Shown: piece after piece, positions 7,778-16,544 of the stretch | Position numbering within the stretch: the first letter of the stretch is position 1 | Layout of the letters: each line of letters starts with the position of its first letter | Assembly: GCF_000722765.2 (NCBI RefSeq) | Contig: NZ_CP028415.1 | Span: forward strand, 998,501 to 1,062,500 | Length of the DNA: 64,000 nucleotides | DNA from: Streptococcus mitis | Lineage (GTDB): Bacteria; Bacillota; Bacilli; Lactobacillales; Streptococcaceae | Reading direction: 5' to 3' | Position numbers and translations under genes: made by a program | Notes under the pieces: model-generated | Databases searched by the model: none | The model's input: the letters and a program-made list of their open reading frames with translations, nothing else | Told to the model about the DNA's origin: nothing

Positions 7778-9167
7778 ATTCTTCTATGGTAGAATGCTTA
7801 TAACCATAAGTAAAGTAAATAAGACTTCCTACTAACAATGCAACTAGGAAAGCAATCCAGGTTTCCATGTTATACTGCAACATAAAGGATAAACAAATGA
7901 TGATTGATAAAATCGGTAATAAGGGTACCAGGGGTGTTTTAAATTCTCCTGCTTTGGGCATTCCCTTTTCTCTCCGTAAGCGAATCAGGCCGTAAGCTAG
8001 CATAATCAAGTAGGCTAGGGTACAAATATTTAAGAAAGCTGCAATACTAGCTAGTGGGAACATTCCTGCTGCTACTGCTGAAGCTAGACCTGTCAAGATA
8101 GTAGCATTTTTGGGTACCTTACTTGTCTTTGTTAGTTCTTTAAATACAGCAGGCATTAAGCCGTCACGTGCTAAACTGTAAATCATACGCGATAGGGCAT
8201 AGGTCATCGAAATACAAACTGTAATCAAGGTTAAGATAGCCACTAATGACACATAGTTAGCTGCCCAACTAATCCCAAGGCTACGAAGAGCAAAGGCAAC
8301 GGCATCATCGACATTTAGATGACTATAGTGAACTACACCAGTCAAGACAAGCGTTACCAAGGCATAAAGAATGGTTACGATAGAAAGCGATAATACAATT
8401 CCTCTAGGAATATTTTTTTGAGGAGTCTTGACCTCATCTACGGCCATAGAGATGGATTCAAATCCCAAAAAACCAAAGAACATCAAGGATGCACCAGCCA
8501 TAATACCAGTACTAGCGCCATAGATTTGTCCAAAACCATAGGGAGCAAAATTACTCCAATTATCAAGCTTGATATGCCAAATTCCTACTAAAACAAAGAG
8601 AGCTAAAGCGGAAAATTTCAAAATAACTAAAATAGAATTAAATCGTAAAGCTGCTTTAGCATTGAGTAAAACAAGCGATGTCACTAAGGCCAATACAAGA
8701 ATAGGTAATAAATCAACAAACGTCCCTGCTTGAGGATTAAAGGTACCATTTAAAGCCTGAGGAAGGGCTATCCCGTATTGAGAGAGCAAGCCTTTAAAAT
8801 AAGCTGCCCAACCCGAAGCTACGCCTGATATGGCTGTCATGAATTCCATCATGGTTAACCAACCAGCCAACCAAGCTGGGAATTCTCCTAAAATAGCATA
8901 GAGATAGCTGTAGGCACCTCCTGTAGCGGGTACTCGTGAAGCAAACTCTGCAAAAAAGAGAGCTGATAATCCCACACACAAGGCAGAAATGACAATTGAA
9001 ATCACTAGGGCTGGACCCGCTAGAGTTGCGGCTGCAGTACCTGTAATTGTAAAGACGCCTGTCCCTACCATGGCTCCGATACCTAACAAAATCAAATCCC
9101 ATAATTTCAAATGCCTGTGCATCTCCGTTTTATCCAAACTAACATTCTTTGTTCTAAATATATTCAT
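7776..9167 (-). CDS. APC-family amino acid permease (cationic amino acid transporter type)
   Basis: 463 aa from ATG 9167, chosen over an in-frame TTG at 9179 because GGAG lies 7 nt upstream of the ATG. About 12 hydrophobic segments. The N-terminal LGIGAMVGTGVF and GPALVISIVISA stretch is the unwound TM1 substrate site of APC transporters, and FFGFLGFESI is typical of the YfnA/CAT branch. Likely imports an amino acid with H+ at the plasma membrane; the substrate cannot be read from sequence. It follows etrx1 after a terminator, so it may have its own promoter. Its stop codon is formed within BOX element 1. Confidence 0.88.
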   Translation of the reverse strand: MNIFRTKNVSLDKTEMHRHLKLWDLILLGIGAMVGTGVFTITGTAAATLAGPALVISIVISALCVGLSALFFAEFASRVPATGGAYSYLYAILGEFPAWLAGWLTMMEFMTAISGVASGWAAYFKGLLSQYGIALPQALNGTFNPQAGTFVDLLPILVLALVTSLVLLNAKAALRFNSILVILKFSALALFVLVGIWHIKLDNWSNFAPYGFGQIYGASTGIMAGASLMFFGFLGFESISMAVDEVKTPQKNIPRGIVLSLSIVTILYALVTLVLTGVVHYSHLNVDDAVAFALRSLGISWAANYVSLVAILTLITVCISMTYALSRMIYSLARDGLMPAVFKELTKTSKVPKNATILTGLASAVAAGMFPLASIAAFLNICTLAYLIMLAYGLIRLRREKGMPKAGEFKTPLVPLLPILSIIICLSFMLQYNMETWIAFLVALLVGSLIYFTYGYKHSTIEE

Positions 9168-9250
9168 CTTTGACTCCAAAATAAAATGATGATTCTATTT
9201 TACCATAAATATAGAACATTTGTGAATATTTATAAAATATTTTTCTAAAA

Positions 9251-9280
9251 AAATCTGACTACTCTTTTGTAATCAGATTT
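9251..9280 (-). terminator. Terminator after etrx1
   Basis: Arms AAATCTGACTAC and GTAATCAGATTT form a 12-bp stem with one mismatch and a 6-nt loop. On the minus strand the stem runs into a T-rich tail, 13 nt past the etrx1 stop. Confidence 0.8.
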
Positions 9281-9292
9281 TCTTTATCAATT

Positions 9293-9859
9293 CTAGTTCA
9301 TTTCTTTAAAGGCTGCTTCTGCATCCGCATTACTGATAACACCAAATTGAATCTTTCCAATCTTTCCTTGACTGTCAATCAGGTATTCTGTAGGAATGCT
9401 TCGAATTTGATAAGCTTGGAAAGTTGTTGCTTTAGTATCATAAAGAACTGGGATATCTTTATATCCTTGTTCTTGGAACCATTGTGGGAATTGCTCGACA
9501 GTTTTTTCACCCTGAATTCCTGGTGCAATGACACTAAGAATTTCAAAGTCACGATCTTCTTTTTCAGCTAATTTCATTAACTCAGGCATACTTTTCTTAC
9601 ATGGACCACACCATGAAGCCCAAAATTTCAAGTAGACTTTTTTACCCTTATAATCAGATAACTTAACTTCTTTACCATCCATAGATTGCAAGGTAAAGTC
9701 TGGAGCCTCTTTCCCAACAGCAATTTGTTGTACAGTCGTTTGTTGCTGTTGTTTTGGGGATTGTTCTGGTGCTTGAGTATTTTTAGTCTCTTCCTCACCA
9801 CAGGCCATCAATACAACTACTGATAAGAGGCTTAAGCCAGCAAACATTACTTTTTTCAT
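9293..9859 (-). CDS. etrx1: Extracellular thioredoxin-like lipoprotein Etrx1 (TlpA/ResA type)
   Basis: 188 aa with signal peptide and lipobox LMAC (Cys20), a Gln/Thr-rich spacer, then a thioredoxin fold with the active site WCGPC (Cys84, Cys87) and the cis-Pro motif in RSIPTEYLID. The family reduces disulfides or methionine-sulfoxide-reductase partners outside the membrane, using electrons from CcdA. The ccdA gene lies 11 nt upstream in the same direction, so the pair is an operon. SD GGAG precedes ATG 9859. I see no linked msrAB gene here. Confidence 0.92.
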   Translation of the reverse strand: MKKVMFAGLSLLSVVVLMACGEEETKNTQAPEQSPKQQQQTTVQQIAVGKEAPDFTLQSMDGKEVKLSDYKGKKVYLKFWASWCGPCKKSMPELMKLAEKEDRDFEILSVIAPGIQGEKTVEQFPQWFQEQGYKDIPVLYDTKATTFQAYQIRSIPTEYLIDSQGKIGKIQFGVISNADAEAAFKEMN

Positions 9860-9870
9860 CTTTTTCTCCT

Positions 9871-10578
9871 TTATTCAAAAATTCCAGCTAGAACATTTAC
9901 CTGTCCTAATAGTAACAAAATTCCCATTAAAATAATGAGGAAACCACCAATTTTCTTCAGTAGCATCATATGACGTTTAATTTTACTAAAATAAGGCATC
10001 ACTACTCCTGAAGCTAGGGCCAAGAGCAAGAAAGGAATGGCCATCCCTAGAGTGTAAATCAAGGTATAGATAGCACCTTGCCAAGCGCCATTTCCTCCAG
10101 AAGCCGCAAGCGCTAAAACAGAACTCAAAACTGGACCAATACAAGGCGTCCAACCAAAGCTAAAAGTAATACCGAGTAAAAAGGCTGACCAATAACGATT
10201 GGCTTCTGATTTCTTAAAAGTAAAGCTTTTTTGGATCTCTAATTTCTTAAAATGAAAAATTTCCATTTGGTGAAGGCCTAAAATGATAATAATTGTTCCC
10301 ATGGTATAGCGAAACCAATTGGCATAGAGAATATTACCAAAGTAACCAGCACCAAATCCTAGAATAAAGAAAATGAGAGAGATACCTGCGATAAAGCAAA
10401 GTGTTCGAATCAAACCTGACCAGAGAACCTTTCTCCCAAACAAAGAAAAACTTTTTGCGCTTTCCTGATCATCCAGCAAAATTCCAGTATAAACTGGTAA
10501 CAGAGGAAAAATGCAAGGGGAAAAGAAGGACAAGATCCCTGCTAAAAAAACGGAGATTGAAAATACTATCGTTTCCAA
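9871..10578 (-). CDS. ccdA: CcdA thiol-disulfide electron carrier (membrane)
   Basis: 235 aa with six predicted membrane segments. Conserved redox cysteines occur in FFSPCIFPLLPVY and GWTPCIGPVLS, the paired motif of CcdA/DsbD-core proteins that move electrons from cytoplasmic thioredoxin to outside partners, here Etrx1. The start is TTG at 10578; no ATG lies nearby before the first helix and the SD is weak, so the exact start is less certain. It is the first gene of ccdA-etrx1, downstream of the hup terminator and an integrase-like remnant. Confidence 0.9.
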   Translation of the reverse strand: METIVFSISVFLAGILSFFSPCIFPLLPVYTGILLDDQESAKSFSLFGRKVLWSGLIRTLCFIAGISLIFFILGFGAGYFGNILYANWFRYTMGTIIIILGLHQMEIFHFKKLEIQKSFTFKKSEANRYWSAFLLGITFSFGWTPCIGPVLSSVLALAASGGNGAWQGAIYTLIYTLGMAIPFLLLALASGVVMPYFSKIKRHMMLLKKIGGFLIILMGILLLLGQVNVLAGIFE

Positions 10579-10661
10579 TAAAAAACCAACTTTCTTAATA
10601 ATTCTAATCCTATTTTACTATAATCAATTTCATTTGTATGATTTCTGCTACGCAATTTGAA

Positions 10662-10738
10662 TTAGTCTGTATTTGAAGTATTTTCCGGTACTAGTTCATT
10701 CAGATTCTGCCCCCTTTTTTGCCCCCTATACACAAAAA
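10662..10738 (-). pseudogene. Possible 3' remnant of an integrase gene near hup
   Basis: An open minus-strand frame reads VYRGQKRGQ, then NLNELVPEN, then a TAA at 10662-10664. It starts inside the hup terminator tail and contains the core GGGGGCAAAAAAGGGGGCA. The same core occurs after eno at 18452-18541. Basic glycine-rich tails of this kind occur at the ends of phage/ICE tyrosine integrases; that identity is inference. Confidence 0.4.
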
Positions 10739-10781
10739 AGCCTACTGCTCAAGCTAGAAAGCTCGATGCAATAGGCTTTTT
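10735..10781 (-). terminator. hup terminator
   Basis: Minus-strand stem AAAAGCCTATTGC... pairing with ...GCAGTAGGCTTTTTT, with an inner CGAGCTTT/AAGCTTG-like pairing. It lies 10 nt past the hup stop and ends in a run of six T. Confidence 0.88.
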
Positions 10782-10790
10782 AAAGGCTAA

Positions 10791-11066
10791 TTATTTAACA
10801 GCGTCTTTAAGAGCTTTACCAGCTTTGAATGCTGGAACTTTAGAAGCTGCAATCTTGATTTCTTTACCAGTTTGTGGGTTGCGACCTTTACGTGCAGCAC
10901 GCTCACGAACTTCAAAGTTACCAAAACCGATCAATTGAACTTTTTCACCAGCTGCAAGGTACTCAGTTACTGCTGCGAATACAGCTTCAACTGCTGCTGC
11001 TGAGTCTTTTTTAGTCAATTCTGTAGCTTCTGCTACTTTAGCGATCAAATCTTGTTTGTTTGCCAT
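10791..11066 (-). CDS. hup: Histone-like DNA-binding protein HU
   Basis: 91 aa, the usual HU length. Shows the N-terminal helices ([22 protein letters not shown]), the core [21 protein letters not shown] and the arm that ends [20 protein letters not shown] dimers bend and compact DNA and assist replication and supercoiling. SD GGAGGAA precedes ATG 11066. A near-consensus promoter and a strong terminator fit a highly expressed single gene. Codon use (GCT, AAA) is that of highly expressed genes. Confidence 0.98.
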   Translation of the reverse strand: MANKQDLIAKVAEATELTKKDSAAAVEAVFAAVTEYLAAGEKVQLIGFGNFEVRERAARKGRNPQTGKEIKIAASKVPAFKAGKALKDAVK

Positions 11067-11107
11067 GTTAATGATTCCTCCAATTTAATTTCTAATTAAC
11101 AAATATA

Positions 11108-11136
11108 ATCATATCCTAAAATCCCTTTTAGGTCAA
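11108..11136 (-). promoter_or_regulatory. hup promoter
   Basis: Minus strand TTGACC, 17-nt spacer, TATGAT. Position and spacing fit a strong sigma-A promoter about 40 nt upstream of the ATG. Confidence 0.82.
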
Positions 11137-11173
11137 GTTAAAAACGCTATTTCTTCCCATTTTATTTATTTTT

Positions 11174-12013
11174 TTAGGAGTGGTAACGTACTAAAATAGC
11201 CCAAGCATTCTCACCCGTGTGAGTTTGAATAATAGAGCCCGTTTCCAAAACTGAAATTGGCTTTTCAACATAAGCTTGTAAGCTTTCTTTCATCTCTTTT
11301 GCCCAATCAGAACTTCCAGAATATGAAATTCCAATCTCTGCTACAGAACGTTCAGAGAGCGATGTTATCAACTCATCCAACCATTTTTTAAAAGTTTTAG
11401 CTCCACGACCTTTAACGATTGGCTGCAATTCATGGTCTTTCATCTGCATGACAACACGTATATTGAGAAGTGAGCTCAACAATCCAGTTACACGCCCTAT
11501 TCGTCCACCTTTGACAAGATTTTCCAAAGTAGAAACACCAATATAGAGCTCTGTATGGTTTTTAACCTCTTCTACATGAGATAAGATTTCCTCCAACTCT
11601 TTGCCTTCTTGCGCTAATTTTGCAGCCTCAACAACTTGGAATTTCAAGGCTTGGTCAGTGAAGGAACTATCAATAACTGTCACATCGGCAGTAGATAAGC
11701 TAGCACCTTGACGTGCCGCTTCTACAGTACCAGAAAGAGCATGGGACATATGAATAGCAAGAATCTGGCTACCATCTTTGCATAGGTCTTCAAAAACTTC
11801 AGCAAAGACACCTACAGGTGGCTGACTTGTTTTCGGAAGGTTCTTACTTGCTTGCATCAACTGAAGAAATTTACCTTCTTCTTTCAAATCCGCATCAGAA
11901 TAAACCACATTATCAATCATTACAGATAAAGGAACAACAGTGATATCTAATTGCTTTACTAATTCTGGTTCAATAGTAACAGATGAATCGGTTACAATCT
12001 TAATTTTTGTCAT
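11174..12013 (-). CDS. DegV-family fatty-acid-binding protein (FakB-like)
   Basis: 279 aa, full DegV length. Motifs: [10 protein letters not shown] near the N-terminus, [22 protein letters not shown] and GGRIGR. DegV/FakB proteins hold a fatty acid that the kinase FakA phosphorylates, so exogenous fatty acids enter phospholipid synthesis. Which chain length it prefers cannot be read here. It is transcribed alone, between hup and a divergent yitT-like gene. ATG 12013, weak SD; a TGATATAAT element about 40 nt upstream is the probable promoter. Confidence 0.9.
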   Translation of the reverse strand: MTKIKIVTDSSVTIEPELVKQLDITVVPLSVMIDNVVYSDADLKEEGKFLQLMQASKNLPKTSQPPVGVFAEVFEDLCKDGSQILAIHMSHALSGTVEAARQGASLSTADVTVIDSSFTDQALKFQVVEAAKLAQEGKELEEILSHVEEVKNHTELYIGVSTLENLVKGGRIGRVTGLLSSLLNIRVVMQMKDHELQPIVKGRGAKTFKKWLDELITSLSERSVAEIGISYSGSSDWAKEMKESLQAYVEKPISVLETGSIIQTHTGENAWAILVRYHS

Positions 12014-12153
12014 AGTATCAATCTTTCTATTTTAGGATTCAGATTGGTTTTCTTACTTTTAATTATATCAAAAAAAGATTAAAAATCCTAATGGAGTCAA
12101 TCAAATTTTCCTTAAAAATTTGATATAATCTACTTATAAGAAAAGAGGTCCCT

Positions 12154-13002
12154 ATGATTAAAAAAATTTTTCCCATTTTAACCATTTTACTAGGTGCTGC
12201 TATTTATGCTTTTGGGTTGACTTATTTTGTAGTTCCCCATCATCTCTTTGAAGGAGGGGCGACAGGTATTACCCTCATCACCTTTTATCTTTTTAAAATC
12301 CCTATTTCTCTCATGAACCTACTGATTAATATTCCCCTTTTTATACTAGCTTGGAAAATCTTTGGAGCGAAGTCTCTCTATTCTAGTTTGCTAGGAACCT
12401 TGGCTTTATCTGCCTGGTTAGCTTTTTTTGAACGTATTCCCCTTCATATTGATCTTCAAGGTGATTTACTAATTACAGCCCTTATAGCGGGAATTCTATT
12501 AGGAATTGGTCTTGGAATTATATTTAACGCTGGAGGTACAACCGGTGGAACAGATATTCTAGCTCGTATTCTCAACAAATACACTCATTTGTCCATGGGG
12601 AAACTGCTTTTTATCTTAGATTTTTGTATTCTCATGCTCATTCTCCTTATTTTTAAGGATTTAAGATTGGTTACTTACACTCTTCTCTTTACTTTCATTG
12701 TATCCCGAGTGATTGATTTGATTGGAGAAGGAGGATACGCAGGTAAAGGATTTATGATTATTACCAAACGTCCTGACCAACTTGCTAAGGCTATTAATGA
12801 TGACCTAGGAAGAGGTGTTACTTTTATCTCAGGACAAGGCTACTATAGTCAAAAAGATTTGAAAATTATCTACTGTATTGTCGGAAGAAATGAAATTGTG
12901 AAAATGAAGGAAATGATTCATCGGATTGACCCTCAAGCCTTTATCACTATCACAGAAGCCCATGAAATCCTTGGTGAAGGCTTCACCTTTGAAAAAGAAT
13001 AA
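12154..13002 (+). CDS. YitT-family membrane protein (DUF161 + DUF2179)
   Basis: 282 aa. Five or six membrane segments in residues 1-185 with the signature NAGGTTGGTDILARI, then a soluble C-terminal DUF2179 domain (GYYSQKDLKIIYCIVGRNE and DPQAFITITEA). The family's function is not established; a transport role is often suggested. SD GAGGT 6 nt before ATG 12154, and TGATATAAT at 12119-12127 as an extended -10. Divergent from the DegV gene and convergent with ribF. Confidence 0.85.
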   Translation: MIKKIFPILTILLGAAIYAFGLTYFVVPHHLFEGGATGITLITFYLFKIPISLMNLLINIPLFILAWKIFGAKSLYSSLLGTLALSAWLAFFERIPLHIDLQGDLLITALIAGILLGIGLGIIFNAGGTTGGTDILARILNKYTHLSMGKLLFILDFCILMLILLIFKDLRLVTYTLLFTFIVSRVIDLIGEGGYAGKGFMIITKRPDQLAKAINDDLGRGVTFISGQGYYSQKDLKIIYCIVGRNEIVKMKEMIHRIDPQAFITITEAHEILGEGFTFEKE

Positions 13003-13077
13003 AAAGAGGTCTTGTAGTGACCTCAAAAGTTAGACTAGATCATCTATCTTTTGGGTTACAGACAACCTCTTTTTTGT
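13003..13077. terminator. Bidirectional terminator between yitT-like and ribF
   Basis: A long inverted repeat has outer arms AAAAGAGGT and ACCTCTTTT and inner partial pairing (CTCAAAAG with CTTTTGGG). It fills the gap between convergent genes and is T-rich at both ends. Confidence 0.7.
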
Positions 13078-13089
13078 TTATTTAGGCTC

Positions 13090-14007
13090 TTAAGACCAAT
13101 TCCGAGCGACTTCTTCATCAGCCTTTAACTGATCCACTAATTGGTCAACAGAATCAAATTTTGTCATATCACGAATGCGATCAAGCCAATAAACCATGAC
13201 GGTTTCCCCATAAATATCTTGATTAAAATCAAAAATATTGACTTCAAAACGTGCTTCTTCTCCATCAAAGGTCACATTTTTCCCGACACTAGCCATAGCA
13301 CGATACTTCTGTCTTTGAATCTCAACATCAACAACATAAACGCCATCTGCTGGCATATAAGTACGGTCTAAAAGCACTAAATTAGCTGTTGGATAACCAA
13401 TCGTACGACCACGAGCATTACCATGAACCACCATACCTCTGGATGGAAGCGGTGCCCCCAAAAGTTCTCCTGCTTCTTTCACATTTCCATCTAAAATAGC
13501 TTGACGGATACGAGTTGAACTAATCTTTCCTTTCTCATCTTCTACAGGTGGGACAATGATAACTTCTCCATCAAAGTAATCCTTTAAATCTTCTGCTGTT
13601 TTTTTGTCAGAACCAAATGTATAATCAAAACCTGCAACAATAATTTTGGCATTCATAGCCTTGATATAAGTCGCAAAAAATTCTTCTGCTGTGAGACTAG
13701 CAAATTTGCTACTAAAATCAAGGAGATACAATTCTTCTACACCTTCTCGTTTTAATTTTCTTTCACGTTCAGCAGGGTTCAAAATATGCAAAAACAAATC
13801 CGGATGATAAGGCTCTAAAGCAATCTTTGGAGATTCATTAAAGGTCATAACGACGATAGGCAATAAGTCTTTCATCGCAGCCTTGTTGGCAACACGAAAC
13901 AATTCTTGGTGTCCTTTATGTATACCATCAAAATAACCGAGAACAACGACCGAATCGGATGGTGTGCCAATATCTTTTTGATTTTTTATAGGAATAGTAA
14001 TAATCAT
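13090..14007 (-). CDS. ribF: Bifunctional riboflavin kinase / FAD synthetase
   Basis: 305 aa. The N-terminal nucleotidyltransferase domain has GYFDGIHKGHQEL and SSTRIRQAI; the C-terminal riboflavin kinase domain has GRTIGYPTANL and VYVVDVEI. It converts riboflavin to FMN and then FAD in the cytoplasm. ATG 14007 has no SD; instead TGATATAAT ends exactly 6 nt upstream, which suggests a leaderless mRNA. The gene stands alone, ending in a bidirectional terminator shared with the yitT-like gene. Confidence 0.95.
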   Translation of the reverse strand: MIITIPIKNQKDIGTPSDSVVVLGYFDGIHKGHQELFRVANKAAMKDLLPIVVMTFNESPKIALEPYHPDLFLHILNPAERERKLKREGVEELYLLDFSSKFASLTAEEFFATYIKAMNAKIIVAGFDYTFGSDKKTAEDLKDYFDGEVIIVPPVEDEKGKISSTRIRQAILDGNVKEAGELLGAPLPSRGMVVHGNARGRTIGYPTANLVLLDRTYMPADGVYVVDVEIQRQKYRAMASVGKNVTFDGEEARFEVNIFDFNQDIYGETVMVYWLDRIRDMTKFDSVDQLVDQLKADEEVARNWS

Positions 14008-14013
14008 AAAATA

Positions 14014-14022
14014 ATTATATCA
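14014..14022 (-). promoter_or_regulatory. ribF extended -10, leaderless configuration
   Basis: Minus strand TGATATAAT followed by TATTTT and then ATG. With a start site 6-7 nt past the -10, transcription would begin at the ATG itself. No convincing -35 is seen. Confidence 0.65.
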
Positions 14023-14334
14023 TAGTGATAGCTATTTCTGGAACAGAAAATCTGAAATGTCGTTTTTTTAACCTAAAGTGTACCATTTTATAAGAATTTT
14101 GGTTTTGAAATCAGCATAACGTACAAGAGATTGAGGTAAGAATCTTAAAACCATAAAAACACATCATATCAGCTACCTAAAACTTGATACAATGCGTTTG
14201 ATTATAAAAAGAGTAACTGAATTTTTAGAATCAATAATTTCTGTAGTGGGTAAAACCACCTTATGAATTATGGAGACTATTTTGTTGTCTTCAAAAAGTC
14301 TGAAGACATCAATACAATTCGTTTATTTTATATA
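14023..14334. other. Spacer between ribF and map, no gene recognised
   Basis: About 310 AT-rich bases with no open frame of note. It holds a short perfect stem (TGTCTTC and GAAGACA arms at 14285-14307) and GTAGTGGGTAAAACCACC near 14243, which resembles sequences I associate with ends of ISL3-type insertion sequences. That link is weak. The spacer may be a decayed mobile-element fragment. Confidence 0.35.
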
Positions 14335-14381
14335 AAAAGATCTGCTGGAATATTTTCAAAATGAACTTCCAGTAGTCTTTT
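14335..14381 (-). terminator. map operon terminator
   Basis: Arms AAAAGATCTGCTGGAA and TTCCAGTAGTCTTTT pair with one or two mismatches around an 16-nt loop. On the minus strand the stem ends in CTTTTTAT, just past the map stop. Confidence 0.78.
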
Positions 14382-14390
14382 CACTTTTTA

Positions 14391-15251
14391 TTAATAAGTT
14401 CCTTCTTCACCCTGACTAGTCAAGATTACTGGACCATCCTTAGTAATGACAAATTGGTGTTCATATTGACAAGATAGTCCACCGTCAATGGTTTTATGTG
14501 CCCAACCGGTCTTCATATCTGTATCAATTTCCCAGTCACCTGTATTGATCATCGGTTCAATAGTCAAGACCATTCCTTCACGGAGACGAAGCCCACGACC
14601 TGCAATACCATAGTTAGGAACCATTGGTTCTTCATGCATAGTTGGGCCAACACCATGACCAACCAAATCACGCACTACACCGTATCCACGACTTTCAGCA
14701 TATTCTTGAATAGCCGCACCGATATCACCGATACGATTTCCAACAACAGCCTGCTCAATCCCCTTGTACATAGCTTCTTTAGTCACATCCATCAAGTTTT
14801 TCACTTCTTCGGACGGTGTACCGACAGCATAAGCCCAACAAGAGTCTGCTAGGCCACCAGAATAGCTCTGGGTGTATTTCTTCATTTGCTCAACATTGTT
14901 GAAGTTTAATTTTGAGACATTCAGATCAGACTTAGCAATAGGACCTCCCAAAACCATATCAACTTTGAGCAAATCACCATCTTTCAAGATATAATGACGA
15001 GGGAAAGCGTGAGCCACTTCATCATTAAGAGAGCAACATGTAGCATAAGGATAGTCCATCATGGCACCGTCAACCCCAATCTGAAGTGGAAGGAAATTTT
15101 CTTCCTTACAACGACGGCGAACGTATTCTTCAACTTCCCACATATCTACGCCAGGCTTAATCAAATCACGCAAGCCAATATGGATACTTGCTAAAAAATC
15201 ACCTGCCTTATCCATAGCTTCAATTTCACGAGCTGATTTTAATGTTATCAT
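14391..15251 (-). CDS. map: Methionine aminopeptidase type I
   Basis: 286 aa. Removes the N-terminal Met from nascent proteins and uses two metal ions. Metal ligands appear in KVDMVLGGPIAKSDLN (Asp), LVGHGVGPTMHEEP (His) and LTIEPM plus EHQFVIT (Glu). The segment around residues 110-150 (LNFNNVEQMKKYTQS...) is longer than in E. coli Map, as in other streptococcal forms. SD GGAG before ATG 15251. Fourth gene of the murA-GNAT-spxR-map series, 15 nt after spxR. Confidence 0.95.
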   Translation of the reverse strand: MITLKSAREIEAMDKAGDFLASIHIGLRDLIKPGVDMWEVEEYVRRRCKEENFLPLQIGVDGAMMDYPYATCCSLNDEVAHAFPRHYILKDGDLLKVDMVLGGPIAKSDLNVSKLNFNNVEQMKKYTQSYSGGLADSCWAYAVGTPSEEVKNLMDVTKEAMYKGIEQAVVGNRIGDIGAAIQEYAESRGYGVVRDLVGHGVGPTMHEEPMVPNYGIAGRGLRLREGMVLTIEPMINTGDWEIDTDMKTGWAHKTIDGGLSCQYEHQFVITKDGPVILTSQGEEGTY

Positions 15252-15266
15252 CTTTTCTCCTAGTTT

Positions 15267-16544
15267 CTAATTAATTTTAACGGTCACATTTGCTTTTGAA
15301 ACAATCTGATGACCATGATAAATATCATAATCAATAATAGCTGATCGTCTAGTATGATGGATAATGCGTGCTTGAATGCGCAGTATATCATCTATCTGAA
15401 CAGCCTGCAAAAAGTAGATCAGCATTTGCTCGATGATGAGATTGCGACCACTATTCACAACTAAATCTTGGGTCATATGAGTCAGTATCTCTGCCAATAC
15501 ACCGTTAGCTAAAACTCCATTTTTCTCTAGCATAAAGGGTTCCACTGTAATCACTACTTCATCATGGTGATAAGAAAGTTTTTGACCAATCTGCTCAGAA
15601 AAAGTTGGTAGAGCAGAAACTTGGGAACGGCTCATCTTCTCCATGACATCTCGTCGTGTCACAACTCCAAGCAAGGTTTGATTATTCCGAACAACCGGTA
15701 CCATTTCAAAATCTTCAGCAATCATCCGTTGACTCACATTGGCAATATTTGTCGATAAACCAACCAAAAATAGACTACGAGACATGACTTTATCAATTGT
15801 CGTGCTTGGTGATTTATCACCAGCATCTCTCATGGTTACAACTCCCACCACAACCTGGTGTTGATTGATAACCGGGAAACGGCTGCTACGATTCTTACGA
15901 ACTAAGTCCAAATAATCTTTAACAGTATCAGTCTCTCTCAGAAAACCATATTCATGACTCGGACGATAAAGCTTCTCAACTGTCAAAATATCTGTTTTGA
16001 TTTGAACATTTGACAAGGCCTTATTAATCATGGTCGCGACAGTGAAAGTGTCATGCTTGCTTCTTAAAACAGGAATTCCTTTTTGATTGGCCAGTTTAAG
16101 TACATCATCATGGACCTGAAATCCACCTGTAACTAGAACTGCATTTTCATTTTCCAATGCTAACAATTGAATACGAGTCCGGTCTCCAACAATCAAGAGC
16201 CCCCCATCATGAAGATAGGATAAGATGTTTTGTTCGGTCATGGCACCAATAGAAAACTTACTAAATTCTCTCTCTAAACCTTCTTGACCAGCCAGAACCT
16301 CAGAAGAAGTCACTTCAGCAATTTCAGCAAAAGTTAATCTCTCTATAGCAACTTTCTGAGATTTAACACGGATAGTACCACTTCTTGGGCGAGTCTCTAC
16401 AATTCCACGGTTTTCAGCTTCTTTAATAGCCCGATAAGCCGTTCCATCACTGACTCCTAGATGGTTAGAAATGCTTCGAACACTGACTCTTTTACCAACG
16501 GGTAATTCCTCCAAATAGCTTAGAATTTCCTGATGCTTACTCAT
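15267..16544 (-). CDS. spxR: SpxR-like CBS/hotdog regulator
   Basis: 425 aa. N-terminal winged HTH (LPVGKRVSVRSISNHLGVSDGTAYRAIK, residues about 15-45), a DRTGG-like domain (90-185), two CBS repeats (about 195-310, with VITMRDAG-like and VVTRRDVMEKM cores) and a C-terminal hotdog domain (about 320-425). In pneumococcus SpxR raises pyruvate oxidase (spxB) transcription and so affects H2O2 production. CBS plus hotdog suggest that it senses an adenylate and perhaps a CoA ester. Its start overlaps the upstream acetyltransferase stop by 8 nt (ATGAGTAA). Confidence 0.9.
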   Translation of the reverse strand: MSKHQEILSYLEELPVGKRVSVRSISNHLGVSDGTAYRAIKEAENRGIVETRPRSGTIRVKSQKVAIERLTFAEIAEVTSSEVLAGQEGLEREFSKFSIGAMTEQNILSYLHDGGLLIVGDRTRIQLLALENENAVLVTGGFQVHDDVLKLANQKGIPVLRSKHDTFTVATMINKALSNVQIKTDILTVEKLYRPSHEYGFLRETDTVKDYLDLVRKNRSSRFPVINQHQVVVGVVTMRDAGDKSPSTTIDKVMSRSLFLVGLSTNIANVSQRMIAEDFEMVPVVRNNQTLLGVVTRRDVMEKMSRSQVSALPTFSEQIGQKLSYHHDEVVITVEPFMLEKNGVLANGVLAEILTHMTQDLVVNSGRNLIIEQMLIYFLQAVQIDDILRIQARIIHHTRRSAIIDYDIYHGHQIVSKANVTVKIN

